This document shows, one piece after another, positions 33,030 through 44,326 of a DNA stretch of 64,000 bases. Within the stretch, counting starts at the first letter, position 1. Every line of letters begins with the position of its first letter. The translations under genes and the position numbers were made by a program. Source of the DNA: Myrmaecium sp. VS I D KN 1 (lineage: Eukaryota; Ascomycota; Dothideomycetes; Valsariales; Valsariaceae); assembly GCA_019775845.1 (NCBI GenBank), contig JADQAV010000018.1:999044-1063043 (forward strand), written 5' to 3'. The notes beneath the pieces were generated by a model. That model was given only the letters and a program-made list of their open reading frames with translations. It had not been told where the DNA came from and ran no database searches.

Positions 33030-34394
33030 ATGCAACAATCAGCGCGTCCCAAAACATGCTGGCGTTGCTTGTCCGCTGCAAGTACTGTCTCATTGTTGAG
33101 GTTGCTACCGCTAGCGCTGCTGATTTCAGATTGTTTTGCGGTCGCAACATCCGAGACCAGATTTAATGCGAGGACGCATTTCCCACGCTCCGTCTACAAG
33201 CGACGGGACGATTCTGACAACCTACCCTTGAAGATCTCGAACTACTGTCAGGAGCCTATATGGCCAGCTATTGTGACGCAGGCGGGAGAAGGGCCGGAGG
33301 TGACGGGCTGGAAGCTCGATCCTGGAGATTCGCTGAACCAGCCGGTGTCCGCTGACTGGCAAGGTCGCGCTTGGGGACGGGCGAATTGTTCCTTCAACGC
33401 TGATGGAACAGGTCCCGCGGAAAGTAATGCCGGCGGAAGGGCATGTAAGAGTGGTGACTGCAATGGCCAATTGAACTGCGTGTGAGTATACAGACAACTA
33501 AATCAACCAGATATTCTGACCGATTCGCAGTGTTACAGTAAGGACTTGACCATCTACACAAGGCGTGCTTCTCACTGTCCATAGGGCGAAGTACCGGTAA
33601 CCTTAGCCGAGTTTGCCTACGCTGCCAGCGACGGTCACTGCTACTATGATATCTCTCTTGTAGATGGCTACAACCTTCCTATGGCAATCGTTATGCTTCC
33701 TGGAGCCAACGGAAGCTTTAGTGATGTTCCGCCGAACCTGACCAATCCGTCATGCATCGCCACGTCGAGCGATCTGGCGCCGCCTGGGTACAATCCGTAT
33801 GCGGAAGGCCAGGCTACGTACCTACGCACCAACATAACGTACCGTATGCCGTTCGAGCAGAGTGTCAACTACAGCGAAGTGTTGCGCTGGTGTCCCTGGG
33901 ACCTCCAGCAGAACCCACCGGCGAAGCCAGGCGACGGCGTCTACCCCTACCCAGACGATGACATCCAGCGCCCAATCTTCAACCCTTGCTTCTCGGCCTG
34001 CGCGAAGAACAACAAGCAGCAAGACTGCTGCACCGGGGAGTACAATGCCAGAGACAAGTGCCCACCGAACGTCTATGCCAAGGCCGCGAAGAAGGTCTGC
34101 CCCGACGCATACAGTTACGCGTTCGACGACCAAATGTCGACGTTCATCACCCCCGCCGGTGCTGGCTTCGAAGTCATCTTTTGTCCGGGCGTTCGCTCCT
34201 CGAATATCTTGGCCACGTACGAGGCGCAACTGCAAGAGCTGGTCCAGACGGGAAAGGTGTCGAACTTCGGCAGCGAAAGCGATACGATGGAGTGGCAAGC
34301 AGGGGCTGTTTCGACACGATGGAACTCCCAGTCACAGTGGCTCGCGTCCTTGATAGCTTTCATCGTGGTGGCTATGCTGAACGCCCTGTTGTAG
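33030..34394 (+). CDS. Thaumatin-like protein, probably GPI-anchored
   Basis: A cell-surface or wall protein of the thaumatin/osmotin family, 422 residues. Exons are 33030-33481, a 7-nt microexon 33531-33537, and 33585-34394. The N-terminus has a basic stretch and then a hydrophobic signal segment (VSLLRLLPLALLISDCFA). The thaumatin core runs from LKISNYCQEPIWPAIVTQAG through GWKLDPGDSL, GRAWGRANCSF, CKSGDCNGQLNC, VTGEVPVTLAEFAYAASDGH and YYDISLVDGYNLPM. Many cysteines follow (FNPCFSACAKNN, QDCCTGEYN, VCPDAYSYAFDD), as in the disulfide-rich fold. The hydrophobic C-terminus (WLASLIAFIVVAMLNALL) suggests a GPI signal. Skipping the microexon shifts the frame, so it is required by this model. Confidence 0.87.
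33531..33537 (+). other. 7-nt microexon of the thaumatin-like gene
   Basis: TGTTACA, preceded by TTCGCAG and followed by a GTAAGG donor. It restores the frame between the first and third exons and supplies Val-Thr before GEVPVTLAEF. Confidence 0.72.
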
Positions 34395-35218
34395 TTACTT
34401 AAGGAGTGGATGTCTCGGCGCTGCTTCGCCCATGCGTGAGGTAATGCCATTGGACTCTCTAGGTCAAGCGGCCCTTTGCACGTTCACCTCATGGCAGCAG
34501 ATCTGTATCTGATATCCGTGACGAGACTTTGCGTTATACAGAGCTGTTACCTTACGGATTCAACATCGGTACCGCAGAGGATCAAGGCCCGTCAGTTCAC
34601 TGCCAAACAAAGTCCGGAAGATCAACGACCGTACATTGAGAAACCTTGACGGAGGCCATCCGGCCATTCCCGTCGGCCCTGACTGAATATGGACATATGT
34701 ACAGCAGAGGAGAGGGAGCAAGCTGCTCCGTTCCCGAAGAGATCCTATCTGATTTATAGCCGGTGTTGTACCGAGCGGCTCAGGCACCGAAGATCCCCTC
34801 CCTCGCCAACGTTCCAATGGCATCCGCACCCGCAACCCCCACCATCCCCGCATTGCTAAGCCGCTTCGGGCACGGAAGAGGGGTCCTGCCATACTCCAGT
34901 TTACATCGGGAGAGCTCTACCTACTCATGGTTGGTTACGGGTATTCTGCTCCCTTCCGCTATTCACCTTGTGCTATGTCGGCGTGTGGCCTGCTCGTCGC
35001 TCCGTCCCCAGCTCACGCTCCACTTTAACCTCTATGCGTTGGTTGTAGTGTACCTACCAGCTATCTATTTATTTACCGTGTCCTGCCTGCTTCTTCTCTT
35101 CTGCTTCTGCTCCGTTTGCTTCACCGACTGTATTGAATCACTCAACGTTCCTGGATCGTCTCTGGCAAGCTAATCGTATCCACTGGCCTTGCTATATATA
35201 ACTGTAAGTCAATAATCA
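34395..35218. other. Intergenic region, promoter of beta-mannosidase B
   Basis: Gene-free. It contains CGG-N11-CCG at 34615-34631 and other CGG/CCG pairs near 34660-34690. No other gene is supported. Confidence 0.5.
34615..34631 (+). promoter_or_regulatory. CGG-N11-CCG candidate Zn2Cys6 site
   Basis: Inverted CGG triplets with an 11-base spacer, 588 bp before the beta-mannosidase ATG. This is the Gal4-type spacing also reported, as I recall, for CLR-2. A ClrB/ManR-type gene lies two genes on. Confidence 0.4.
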
Positions 35219-38008
35219 ATGCCGGAGCCATTGAACTTGATTGAACTAGCCACTGGCTGGTCATTCAAGCAAGCTAGTGACACCAGTGAGAATGCCTGGA
35301 TGCCAGTAGCCCGTGTTCCTACCAACGTGCATCTGGATCTCATTGACAATGGAAGGCAAGTGCCGCTAAACTATGACAAAGCAGTTTGCTGACCAAACAA
35401 CTCGCAGGATACCGGATCCGTTCCTCGGCTTCAACGAGCTCAAGGCTGAGTGGGTTGCTGATCAAGAGTGGGCCTACAGGACCATACTGCCGCAGCTGCC
35501 TCTTGCAAGAAAAGACGCGGTGACCGTGCTCGCCTTCGATGGACTTGATACCTTTGCAACCGTGAGGCTTAATGGCAAAACCATTCTTACCAGCGATAAC
35601 ATGTTCATCCCGTACCGCATTGACGTCACCAAAGACCTCCAGGAGGGAGCCGACAACATCATCGAGGTCGACTTTGCATCAGCGAGACTGCGAGCTATTG
35701 AGATCAAGAACGCCCACCCGAAGCATGTGTGGGTAGGATTCAATGGCGACATGTCTCGTCTTGCGGTCCGGAAAGCTCAATACCACTGGGGCTGGGACTG
35801 GGGTCCTATTCTGAACACTTGCGGGCCTTGGAGACCTGTGCGTTTGGAAACTTATACAGCTCGTATCTCGGATCTCCGGATTGACTATGACCTTGGTGAA
35901 AAGCTCAGGCTGGCTAAAGGAACGATCACGGCGACTGTTGAAGGTGGACTAGCGGGAACAGTTGTCCTCTCAGTGCGGAAGGATTCGGACATCGTCTTCG
36001 AGGAGACTGCTGAAGTTGATAGCAACGGCTCGGCTACGGTTCGGTTCGAGGTGAAAGAGCCTGAACTGTGGTTTCCTCACGGCTATGGAGCTCAACCCCT
36101 ATACAACGTGACCGCCAGGCTCGTCCATCACGATGTGGACCTGCATACAGCATCCCGCAGGATTGGTTTCCGAAGGGGTGAACTTATTCAGCAACCGGAT
36201 GCCATTGGGAAGACGTTCTTCTTCCGGATCAATGAAATTGATGTCTTCTGCGGCGGCTCCGATTGGATTCCGGCCGATAGCTTCACGCCGAGGATCACGG
36301 AGGAAAGGTATCGAAGATGGTTGGAGATGCTGGTGGATGGGTACCAGGTGATGATCAGGTCCGTTGGTTACAGTCCTAAGCTAAGCCTGTCGTAAGCTAA
36401 TTCTCTCATCAGGATCTGGGGAGGCGGTATCTGGGAAGAGGACATATTCTACGACCTCTGTGACGAGCTAGGAATCCTCGTTTGGCAGGACTTCATGTTC
36501 GGATGTGGCAATTACCCAGCGTACAAGGAAATCAGGGAGTCCATACGCGAGGAGTCCGTTGCCAACGTGCGGAGAATTCGACACCATCCGTCGCTTGTGA
36601 TATTTGCTGGAAACAACGAAGACTACCAGGTGCAGGAACAATTTGGATTAACCTACGACTACGAGGACAAGGTGCCAGAGAACTGGTTGAAGACAGACTT
36701 TCCTGCCCGATATATCTATGAAAAGGTCTGTTATCCTTGATACGGTTTACTGGTGATAGACTGACACAATGTCGAGATCCTACCTGAGGTAGTTGCGACG
36801 GAAAGCCCCCACGTCCCCTACCATCCTGGAAGTCCGTGGGGAAATGGACGCAAGACTTCTGACCCTACTGTTGGTGACATGCATCAGTGGAACGGTAAGC
36901 AGCAACAATGGTAGGTCAGAGTGGTTGCTTTTTAAGCTAACGTTCGGATAGTGTGGCACGGTACGCAAGAGAAATATCAAATCTTCGATACTCTCGGCGG
37001 TCGGTTCAATAGCGAATTTGGCATGGAGGCCTTTCCGCATATCGATACCATCAAGTCCTTCTGTACCGACAAATCTCAACTCTACCCGCAGTCCCATATG
37101 CTGGATTTTCACAACAAAGCCGATGGGCATGAACGTCGGATAGCAACATATTTAGTTGAGAATTTCAGGATGTCGACCGAGCTAGAGGTAGGTGTCCTTT
37201 TCCAACCATCATCGGATTAGCAGCGCTGACCGTTTTATGTAAGCCATACATCCACCTTACCCAGTTATCCCAGGCGGAAGCACTCATGTTCGGGTATCGG
37301 GGATGGAGACGCCAATGGGGCGAAGAGCGGCGTTGCGGCGGAGCCCTTGTCTGGCAGTTGAACGACTGCTGGCCTGTGACCTCTTGGTCAATAGTCGATT
37401 ACTTCCAACGGAAAAAGCCCGCTTACTACGCGATGCGTAGGGTATTGGCTCCGGTGGCGGTTGCGGTGAAACGGGCGCATCACGATTGGAGCGTCGTGCA
37501 TGCGAGGCCTGTCGCAACCAGTGACTATGAAGTCTGGGTGGCAAGCAACCAGGTGAGCAAGCTAACAGCGACCGTCGAGCTTCGCTTCATTTCTATTGCA
37601 ACCGGCAAGGAGATCAAGGAGAGCATCACAAGGAAGGACGTCACGATCATAGCGAATGGGACCACGGACATACTCTCAGGCACGATTGATAATACCACGG
37701 AAGAGCCTCACGTGTTGGCAGCTCGGATTTGGGTGAATGGGGAGCTTGTCTCGCGAGATGTGGACTGGCCCCAACCACTCAAATATCTGGACTTCTCGGA
37801 TCGAGGGGTAGAGGTGGAAGCGAGAGGGAATCTCATCGACATCAGAGCGAACAAGCCAACGAAGGGCTTAGTCTTTGAGGAGCGCGCTGGGGTCCTTGTC
37901 AATGACAGCGCCATCGACATTGTGCCCGGAGATACGCAGATTATCACGGTGCGAGGGCTGAAAGCCGGCGAGGAGCCTCTACGTTGGACGTATCTCGGTA
38001 AGACGTGA
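35219..38008 (+). CDS. mndB: Beta-mannosidase B (GH2)
   Basis: An intracellular exo-hydrolase releasing mannose from beta-1,4-manno-oligosaccharides taken up during mannan breakdown. Exons are 35219-35355, 35408-36358, 36413-36725, 36777-36894, 36952-37187 and 37244-38008; 839 residues, the usual length for the B type. There is no signal peptide, which separates it from the secreted A type. GH2 marks include RKAQYHWGWDWGPILNTCGP, RIGFRRGELIQQ, GGSDWIPADSF and RIWGGGIWEEDIFYDLCDE. The predicted acid/base is Glu432 in FAGNNEDYQ; the predicted nucleophile is Glu528 in RFNSEFGMEAFP. VWQLNDCWPVTSWSIVDY follows. The first intron uses a GC donor (AG|GCAAGT). The next gene encodes a ClrB/ManR-type activator. 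Confidence 0.95.
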
Positions 38009-39092
38009 GCTGCCGTCGTCCCCGTCTACGGCACTCGTATCGGTCATAGCTCTACCAGGTAGTCACAGCCTTCCGGGTTGCGCATGGTTTAGCCGGCGGA
38101 GGAGCGACGTGTACCAGTATCGAAAAATTGGCGCAAAAGTTTTCTACTAAACATCGGTTCCATCGCGTCCACGAGCGGAGCAGAAGGATGGCAATGCACA
38201 GCTACTTCTCTCTTCTGTTGGAGGGGAGAGTGTTTACACCACGACACGTTTGCGTCCAAGTTCTTCAGCCGGGGCAGTGATGGCATGGGTTGGGCCAGGG
38301 AATGGGTGCCCAAAATCGTTAAAAATCTGCTGTTCAGGTGCTCCCACGCCATGAGCACACCTGGAGCTCTGTCAACATCCAATACCAGGAAGAAAGCTGA
38401 TATCCTTCCATTCGTGGCCGCCCCGCAACCCGGGTTCTGAGCGGACGAAGTGGCGGCGTGATGTTGCGATGCGATGGTTCTATCGAGGGGAAGTTATGCC
38501 ACCCAACCTGTGAGCGGGGGAGGGCAGGCTGGCACCCCGGTCATCCTAACGGTCCTTCGGGTAGATTTTCCGCTGCTAGACGTCTCGAACGCCGCCAAAT
38601 TTCGCTTCAGGCATGGTGGGATGAAGAACCAAGCGGGGCGACATGGGCCAAGGCCAGGTGGGCAAATCCGCCAGCATCTCCCACCGCGCTTCCCTATCAT
38701 CCGGGTCCTTAGCTCTTCTTCAGCCTTCCTCAATGATGGGCGAGGGGGTACATCCCCGCGGCTCACCAGTCAAGAGTGCTCTTCCTTGCAATCGCATTGG
38801 TGCGAAAAGTAGATCTGGGGCCGAGGAGCTTTCAACCCCCTATTCACCCGAAGCCAACTACTCCGTCACTGTTCAGCTTCACTGTCACTTGCTGCTCCTT
38901 ATTCTTTTTGCTTCTCCACATCTCCTTACTACCGACTTCGCTCTCGTCCGTGCCGCCAAGTCACTTACACACTTGCTTCTTGCTTTCATGCAACATTAAA
39001 ATGTCTTGATCGCGTAGTCATCGTTGGTTTCGATTCGAGCCCCTTTCTCTCCTACAACCAAGCCGCCGAAGCCGTCTTCAATTCAGTATCAC
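38009..39092. other. Intergenic region, promoter of the ClrB/ManR-type gene
   Basis: No gene seen. Contains several CreA-like SYGGRG words (see separate entry). Confidence 0.5.
38421..38820. promoter_or_regulatory. Cluster of CreA-like SYGGRG words
   Basis: CCCCGC at 38421-38426 and 38754-38759 (minus sense), GCGGGG at 38514-38519 and 38633-38638, and CTGGGG at 38815-38820. Carbon-catabolite repression of a plant-wall regulator would fit, but the words are short and the region GC-rich. Confidence 0.3.
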
Positions 39093-41535
39093 ATGTTTCA
39101 TACCTTTCAGAGTACTGTCACGAAATCATCCAATGCCGAAACAGGCGCCGAGGGCTCCGACAAGCCCACACGATCCAGTGGCTCTCGTCGGATATCGACG
39201 AGCAATGCGTGTGTAGAGTGTCGTCGGCGGAAGATCCGGTGTGATGGCAGCCAGCCTTGCGGACAATGCCAGTGGTACCAGCATCCTGAGGCATGCGCCT
39301 ACTCCAAGCCGGCCCAGCGGATAGTACCTTCTCGCAAGTGAGTTGTGGATATATGACCGACTTGCTTTCGGGATAAGTATATCTAAGTTCTGTCAGGCTG
39401 GTGGAGAAGTTGCAAGCTCGGATCGATCAGTACAAGTGCGTGGTGGACCGATTATATCCTTCGAAGGATATCGAATCCCTTGCTACCATGTCCCGCGAGG
39501 AGCTACTCGACCTTGCTCTGTCTGCGCCAGCCCAGCTTCCTGCGTCCTTTTCTCCGTCCGGATCAATCAGTACAACCGTACCCACGATGACGCCAAGGTC
39601 TGAAGGAGGTGAAAGCATAGATGCCTTGGAGCAGCCACCGCCAGAGGATCCGGAATGGGATGAGGCTCGGAAACATCGAGTCAAGATTCAAGGCATATCT
39701 GACGACGTTAACGGGCTGTCAATGTCTGTCGATAGGCCGTCGTCTTATGTTGGGATATCATCGACCGCAGCCGCATTAAAAGTAATACTGAAGATCGCTC
39801 CGATCGTCAGGCAGTATGTTGAGCAGCGCTCGAATCATACCGCTCTGCAGAGCCGCTCCGCTACGCCGCCGCCGGAGTTGGTAGACGACAGCCCATTTGC
39901 GCTTCCACCCACGCCGGTCGGGCAGCAACTTGCGGAGAGCTACTTCGAACGCTGCCATCCCTTCTTTCCCATGATCGAAGAACGCAAGTTCTGGACAGCA
40001 TACCTCTACGGTGAGCGTAGAGATAGCCCCTGGCTCGCGTTGCTCAACATGGTCTTTGCCCTAGGTTCTTTGGCATCGTCCACATCGGACAACCAGGAGC
40101 ATTATGTCTATTTCATGCGCTCGAGACGTCACATCTCCCTCGAGAGCTTCGGTAGCGGTAGTCTGGAGGTGTTGCAAGCTCTCGGCATCATGAGCGGATA
40201 CTACATGCATTATCTCAACCGGCCGAACGAAGCCCACTCGGTGATGGGAGCTACGCTTCGGATGGCAACTGCGCTAGGTTTGCACAGAGAGTACTCGGAC
40301 GCGAGCTCGCAGAAAGACGATCATTTCGAGCCGAATTTGTACCAGCGTATGGGCTCCATCCCCGCGGAAATGAGACGGAGGATCTGGTGGAGCTTGTTCT
40401 GCCTTGATGCTTGGGCTTCCACAACGACTGGCAGGCCAGCGCTCGGCAGGATGGGACCTTCTATCACCGTGCAATTGCCTGGAACGACGCTTGAAAAAGT
40501 AAGTTCGAGAGGTGTGACCTTGGGATGAACAACATGGCTGACTTTCTTCCTCATTAGGCACATGCTCTGCCCCTTTTAAACAGTCCTGAGAGACTGAAGG
40601 TCCTGCCTCTGATCCATAATAGCGAATTTTGCCGGATTTGTACGACAATACAAGACCGCTTGATCGAACAGCCGTTGCTCGGCTCCGAAGAACAATCGCA
40701 GTTGGACACCGATCTCGTTCGATGGCATGAAGGCCTCCCGTCCCTCCTCACCAACTTCAACGAACCGGTCCCTGAGTTTCTTCGCGTGCCCCGGCTCGTA
40801 ATGAAATGGCGGTACCAGAACATCCGCATCATCCTACATCGTCCCACGCTCCTCGCCGCCGCCCTCCACCGCATCCCTTTCGTCGCACTCGGCGCCGACG
40901 AGAAAGTCGCGGTGGGCAAGTGCCGCATCATCGCGGGCAAAACCATCGACGAGATTGCCCACGAGTGTGGTCCGGACCTCATTTCCGGCTGGAACGCGGT
41001 GTGGTTCATGTTCCAAGCGTGCATGGTGCCGCTCGTCAGCCTGTTCAGCGACGCCAGCGTCCCGGACGAGGTGGAGAAGTGGCGTGCGCAGGTCGAGGCC
41101 GCGCTGGCGTTCTTCGAGCGGATTAAGCGCTACAGCGTTGCGGCGGACAAGAGCGGCAGCGCGGTGCGCCAGCTGTACGAGGCGTACAAGGCGGTTGCGG
41201 CGGAGGCGGAGGTGCAGGCAGCCACCGCACAGCGCGTTGGTCAGCAACAGCCGTTCGAAATCAATGACGGGGCGATGAAGGTGGAGGAGAGTCTGGACAG
41301 CGTCGACATCGCCTCAAGCATGGGTCTCACAGGGGGCATGGCGGGAATAGACATGTGGAATTTGACCGGCGAGGACCCAGACGAAGGGCTGGGCGGCCTG
41401 AGCGACTTTTGGGATGACATGCTCTGGGACACAAATTTTCCGGACATGGCGACCGTGGCGACGGTGGAGCATCCGTACGGTGGGTATGGGGTGCAGGATG
41501 CTGGCGATGCTGGGTGTTGGGATGTGGAGGGTTGA
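39093..41535 (+). CDS. clrB: Zn2Cys6 transcription activator, CLR-2/ClrB/ManR type
   Basis: A nuclear binuclear-zinc-cluster regulator of cellulose and mannan degradation genes. Exons are 39093-39337, 39397-40498 and 40558-41535; 774 residues. The zinc cluster is Cys40-x2-Cys43-x6-Cys50-x5-Cys56-x2-Cys59-x8-Cys68, in ACVECRRRKIRCDGSQPCGQ and then CQWYQHPEACAYSKPAQR. That stretch, followed by VPSRKLVEKLQARI across the splice, is what I remember of ClrB and CLR-2. The fungal-specific regulatory domain lies around residues 240-560 (AESYFERCHPFFPMIEERKF, MRRRIWWSLFCLDAWASTTT). The C-terminus is acidic with Trp/Asp/Gly (SDFWDDMLWDTNFPDM), a plausible activation domain. It sits directly downstream of mndB, an arrangement I recall from Aspergillus nidulans. 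The orthology is inferred from motif and neighbourhood, not from a search. Confidence 0.8.
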
Positions 41536-41934
41536 GTCGATGTTTTCTCTTCCTTCCACACTCATCTCTCCTATTGTTTTCTGGTTCCTTTCTCATTCTT
41601 CTTAATGCTCAGTGAAGACATGCGTTGATTGATGACGAGAGGGGGTGTCAACTTGCTTTTCTCTTCGTCGAATTGAACATATTGATTGGAGCCGTTTGGG
41701 GTCGACGTGGGATTTGGATTTTCAAGATATCGAAGGTACGACCTCCCTCTCTCGCATGTTTAGAAAAGGGATATCACGAAAGAGCCCGTGGGGCCGTGAA
41801 AAGGAAGGAGATACCCTGGCTAGCAGAACATGTATATGAGAAATGATTGTTATTAGGTTATGGGCTTATAATATGATGAAGGGAAGCCGGACGTACTAGT
41901 AGGTAGGCATCAGCACTGCGGACGAACGGTTTAA

Positions 41935-42295
41935 TATGACACTGAACAATGCACTCGGTCTTATATCACGCTCTAGAAATAACGCCAAATATGAGATGGA
42001 TATAGTAAATCTCATTTTATATCTTCCTCCTTACTATGTATTTTTTTGATTTATATTTCCTTTTCTTAAAAAAAGAAGGAAGAGAATACAACATCCGAGA
42101 TATTTAAAAATAACTCTTACTGAGTGATCGAGTATAAGAGAGAATACGAGAAAAGAAATACTTACTACAGATATAGATTGACCCAAGTTTATCACGATCT
42201 TCTAGAATTACATTGATATATAGAGGTCACAACCGTAATCTACTTAATAAGCATTACTATAGTACTACTCTTCTCTATATCACGTGATTTCTCAG
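41935..42295. other. AT-rich island
   Basis: Clearly more AT-rich than its surroundings, without a reading frame. It ends at TATCACGTGATTT. It could be a heavily mutated repeat relic or simply a 3' flank; no terminal repeats were found. Confidence 0.4.
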
Positions 42296-42430
42296 AATGA
42301 TCTGCATCCACCCGCGAACTGTGTGAAGCTGGAGAACGGTTCGAAAACGCACGGACGGGAACGGGGTGGTGGGATTGGATTGTGTTGGGGCCTGGGTAAG
42401 TTGGGGCGTGGGGGGGTGGAGCGAAAAAAA

Positions 42431-42520
42431 GGAGCGCGAGGAGCGAAAGGAGCGCAAGGAGCGCAAGGAGCGAAAGGAGCGAAAGGAGCGCTGGGAGCGC
42501 GAGGAGCGACGGGAGCGCTG
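42431..42520. repeat. 9-bp tandem repeat, ten units
   Basis: Ten consecutive copies of a GGAGCGNNN unit (NNN = CGA, AAA, CAA, CTG or ACG). Purine-rich on the plus strand. Confidence 0.85.
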
Positions 42521-43122
42521 CGGCGTGACCTCAGCGCACTTTCACCTTTCACTACCTACGTGCGCAGGGCAGGGCGAGACAAGGGTACATGCTCAAGTAT
42601 ATACTTAAGGTCGTTAACTCCTCTCTCTTCGTTTTGAAGACGGCATTTTGGAAAGTGATATTTGAGATATTTCCTTTTTCTTTGGATAGCAGTGAATCTT
42701 ACTTTGTTTCGTTTTGGGAGTATAGGTGGTTATGAGGTGGTGACGTGAACCAGACAAGGCCCATCCACCACAACACGGCGAAAACGCCATCATCCACCTC
42801 ACAAGGCACAACCGCGTCGGACTCGACCCCCCTCCCCTACCCGTGCTTCTTTTCACTTGTGATGATGCTGGGTGAAACCTCGGGTTATGTGATGGCTTCT
42901 TTTCACCTCTTTTGTGTTATGGGAAAAGGGATGTAATTATGTGAAGGGCATTTGAGGTTGACGTTATGAGGAGAACATGCAGATGGACGGAAAGAGTGAG
43001 TGGAGTGGAGAATTAATGAACGATTGGCAGCGTTCGAGGCTCGGTGCACTCGAGGCACACAAAGCTGCAAGCAAGACAGCGGGCGGGCGCGGCGGCGGCG
43101 GCGACGACGACGACCGGGGGTG

Positions 43123-43164
43123 TCCACGGGTGGTTGCCCACGGGTGGTTGCCCACGGGTGGTGG
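43123..43164. repeat. 14-bp tandem repeat, three units
   Basis: Three copies of CCCACGGGTGGTTG, the first and last slightly changed. Confidence 0.75.
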
Positions 43165-44326
43165 TGGGTGGTTGCTGGATGGCGAATGGCGCATGCCCTG
43201 GAACGGAGCGGGGGGGTTCAGGGCGGATTAACGTGAATTGGCTTGGGAAGGAGGCAAATAAATTCCAGCTTGGAGGGAGGGCTTCCAGGTCACAGGCTGC
43301 TGTCGCTTTTTTCCTTCTTCCACTCTTCATTCTTATTCTTCTTCTTTACTGGCGGCGTTGTGTGTTCTTGTGGGAATCATGGGTTATAGATGTGATCGTG
43401 GATATATAACGTAATTACGGTATAAGCACTCCTGCCGCGTAGTCTGATACTTGACGACATCCGTCCCTCCTCATAATGAGTGAAAGCGGCCAGCGCTCCT
43501 GGATGAGGTGTGTAATTTCATGCGCAGGCCTCAGGCATGTCGGGGGAAGTGGGGAGAAAGCGTCGGGTGTGAACCGTACGGAGAGATTCCTCGGGAGCCT
43601 CGTCGTGGTGCCTGCATTGTCTCTTCCTCGACGAGACGGCCGGTTCAGTCGAGATACTTGAGGTTGCTGGAAACCATCATGGCACGCGATGGTCCAGTGC
43701 GTGTTGTTTCAGGTGGGTAAGTACTGTCGATATGTTTATATATACACATATATCCTCTATACATATGTAGTGGTGAATGGTAGACTGGATTTTGTTAAAT
43801 AGCAGTCGCAGCCGGCCAGCGGCCAGGCGGACGCGGTGGTGGTGGAGGTGAAGGTGGAGGTGGGAGCACCAAGATAGTAGGTTCGTACCGTACTAATGAA
43901 ATCAATACGTATGAACCACCCCAAGCGCCCAATCCCAGTCACAGTCCCCGTACTGGTGCCGTGCGTGTGTGTGTGAATGAAGGGACTGTGAGGGAGTGAG
44001 TGTGTGTCCAGTGTGTGCCCGGCGCGCTCTGGTCAGCTTGACGACCCCGAGGCCGCACCCAAACCTCTGCTGAGGCTTCGCGCAAAGACAGAAGGCCCTT
44101 CCCTCCTCATCCTCCTCCTCCTTCTTCTCACTTCCACTCTGCCCACTCACCGATTACGACTTCTCTCTTGCCAAATTCCCCTCTGCATTATTCTGCGGCT
44201 GCACCCGCAACCCCATCACCATCTGCTGTCCTGCAATGAGCACCGGTTCTTCGGCCTGAACAGCCACTTCTCCACCTCTCCATTCACGGTCGGAGCCTTT
44301 ACGACTCTTCCGCCTCGCACACGGCA

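Larger units (their letters stand above)
41536..44326. other. Intergenic region, 2.8 kb, with AT-rich island and tandem repeats
   Basis: Largest gene-free stretch. It has an AT-rich island (about 41935-42295), a 9-bp tandem array and a 14-bp tandem array, then the probable long 5' region of the LAMMER kinase gene. Open frames here are mostly low complexity. No gene supported. Confidence 0.5.

Noticed and set aside
35373-35407. An ATG in the first intron as the beta-mannosidase start
   Set aside because: It would drop the conserved N-terminal ATGWSFKQA region; the ATG at 35219 with the GC-AG intron keeps it.
40806-41278. Alternative frames in the 3' half of the ClrB/ManR-type gene
   Set aside because: GC-rich shadow frames of exon 3 with low-complexity Arg-rich products.
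42275-42300. CACGTG palindrome as a possible transposon end
   Set aside because: No inverted partner was found at the other side of the AT-rich island.
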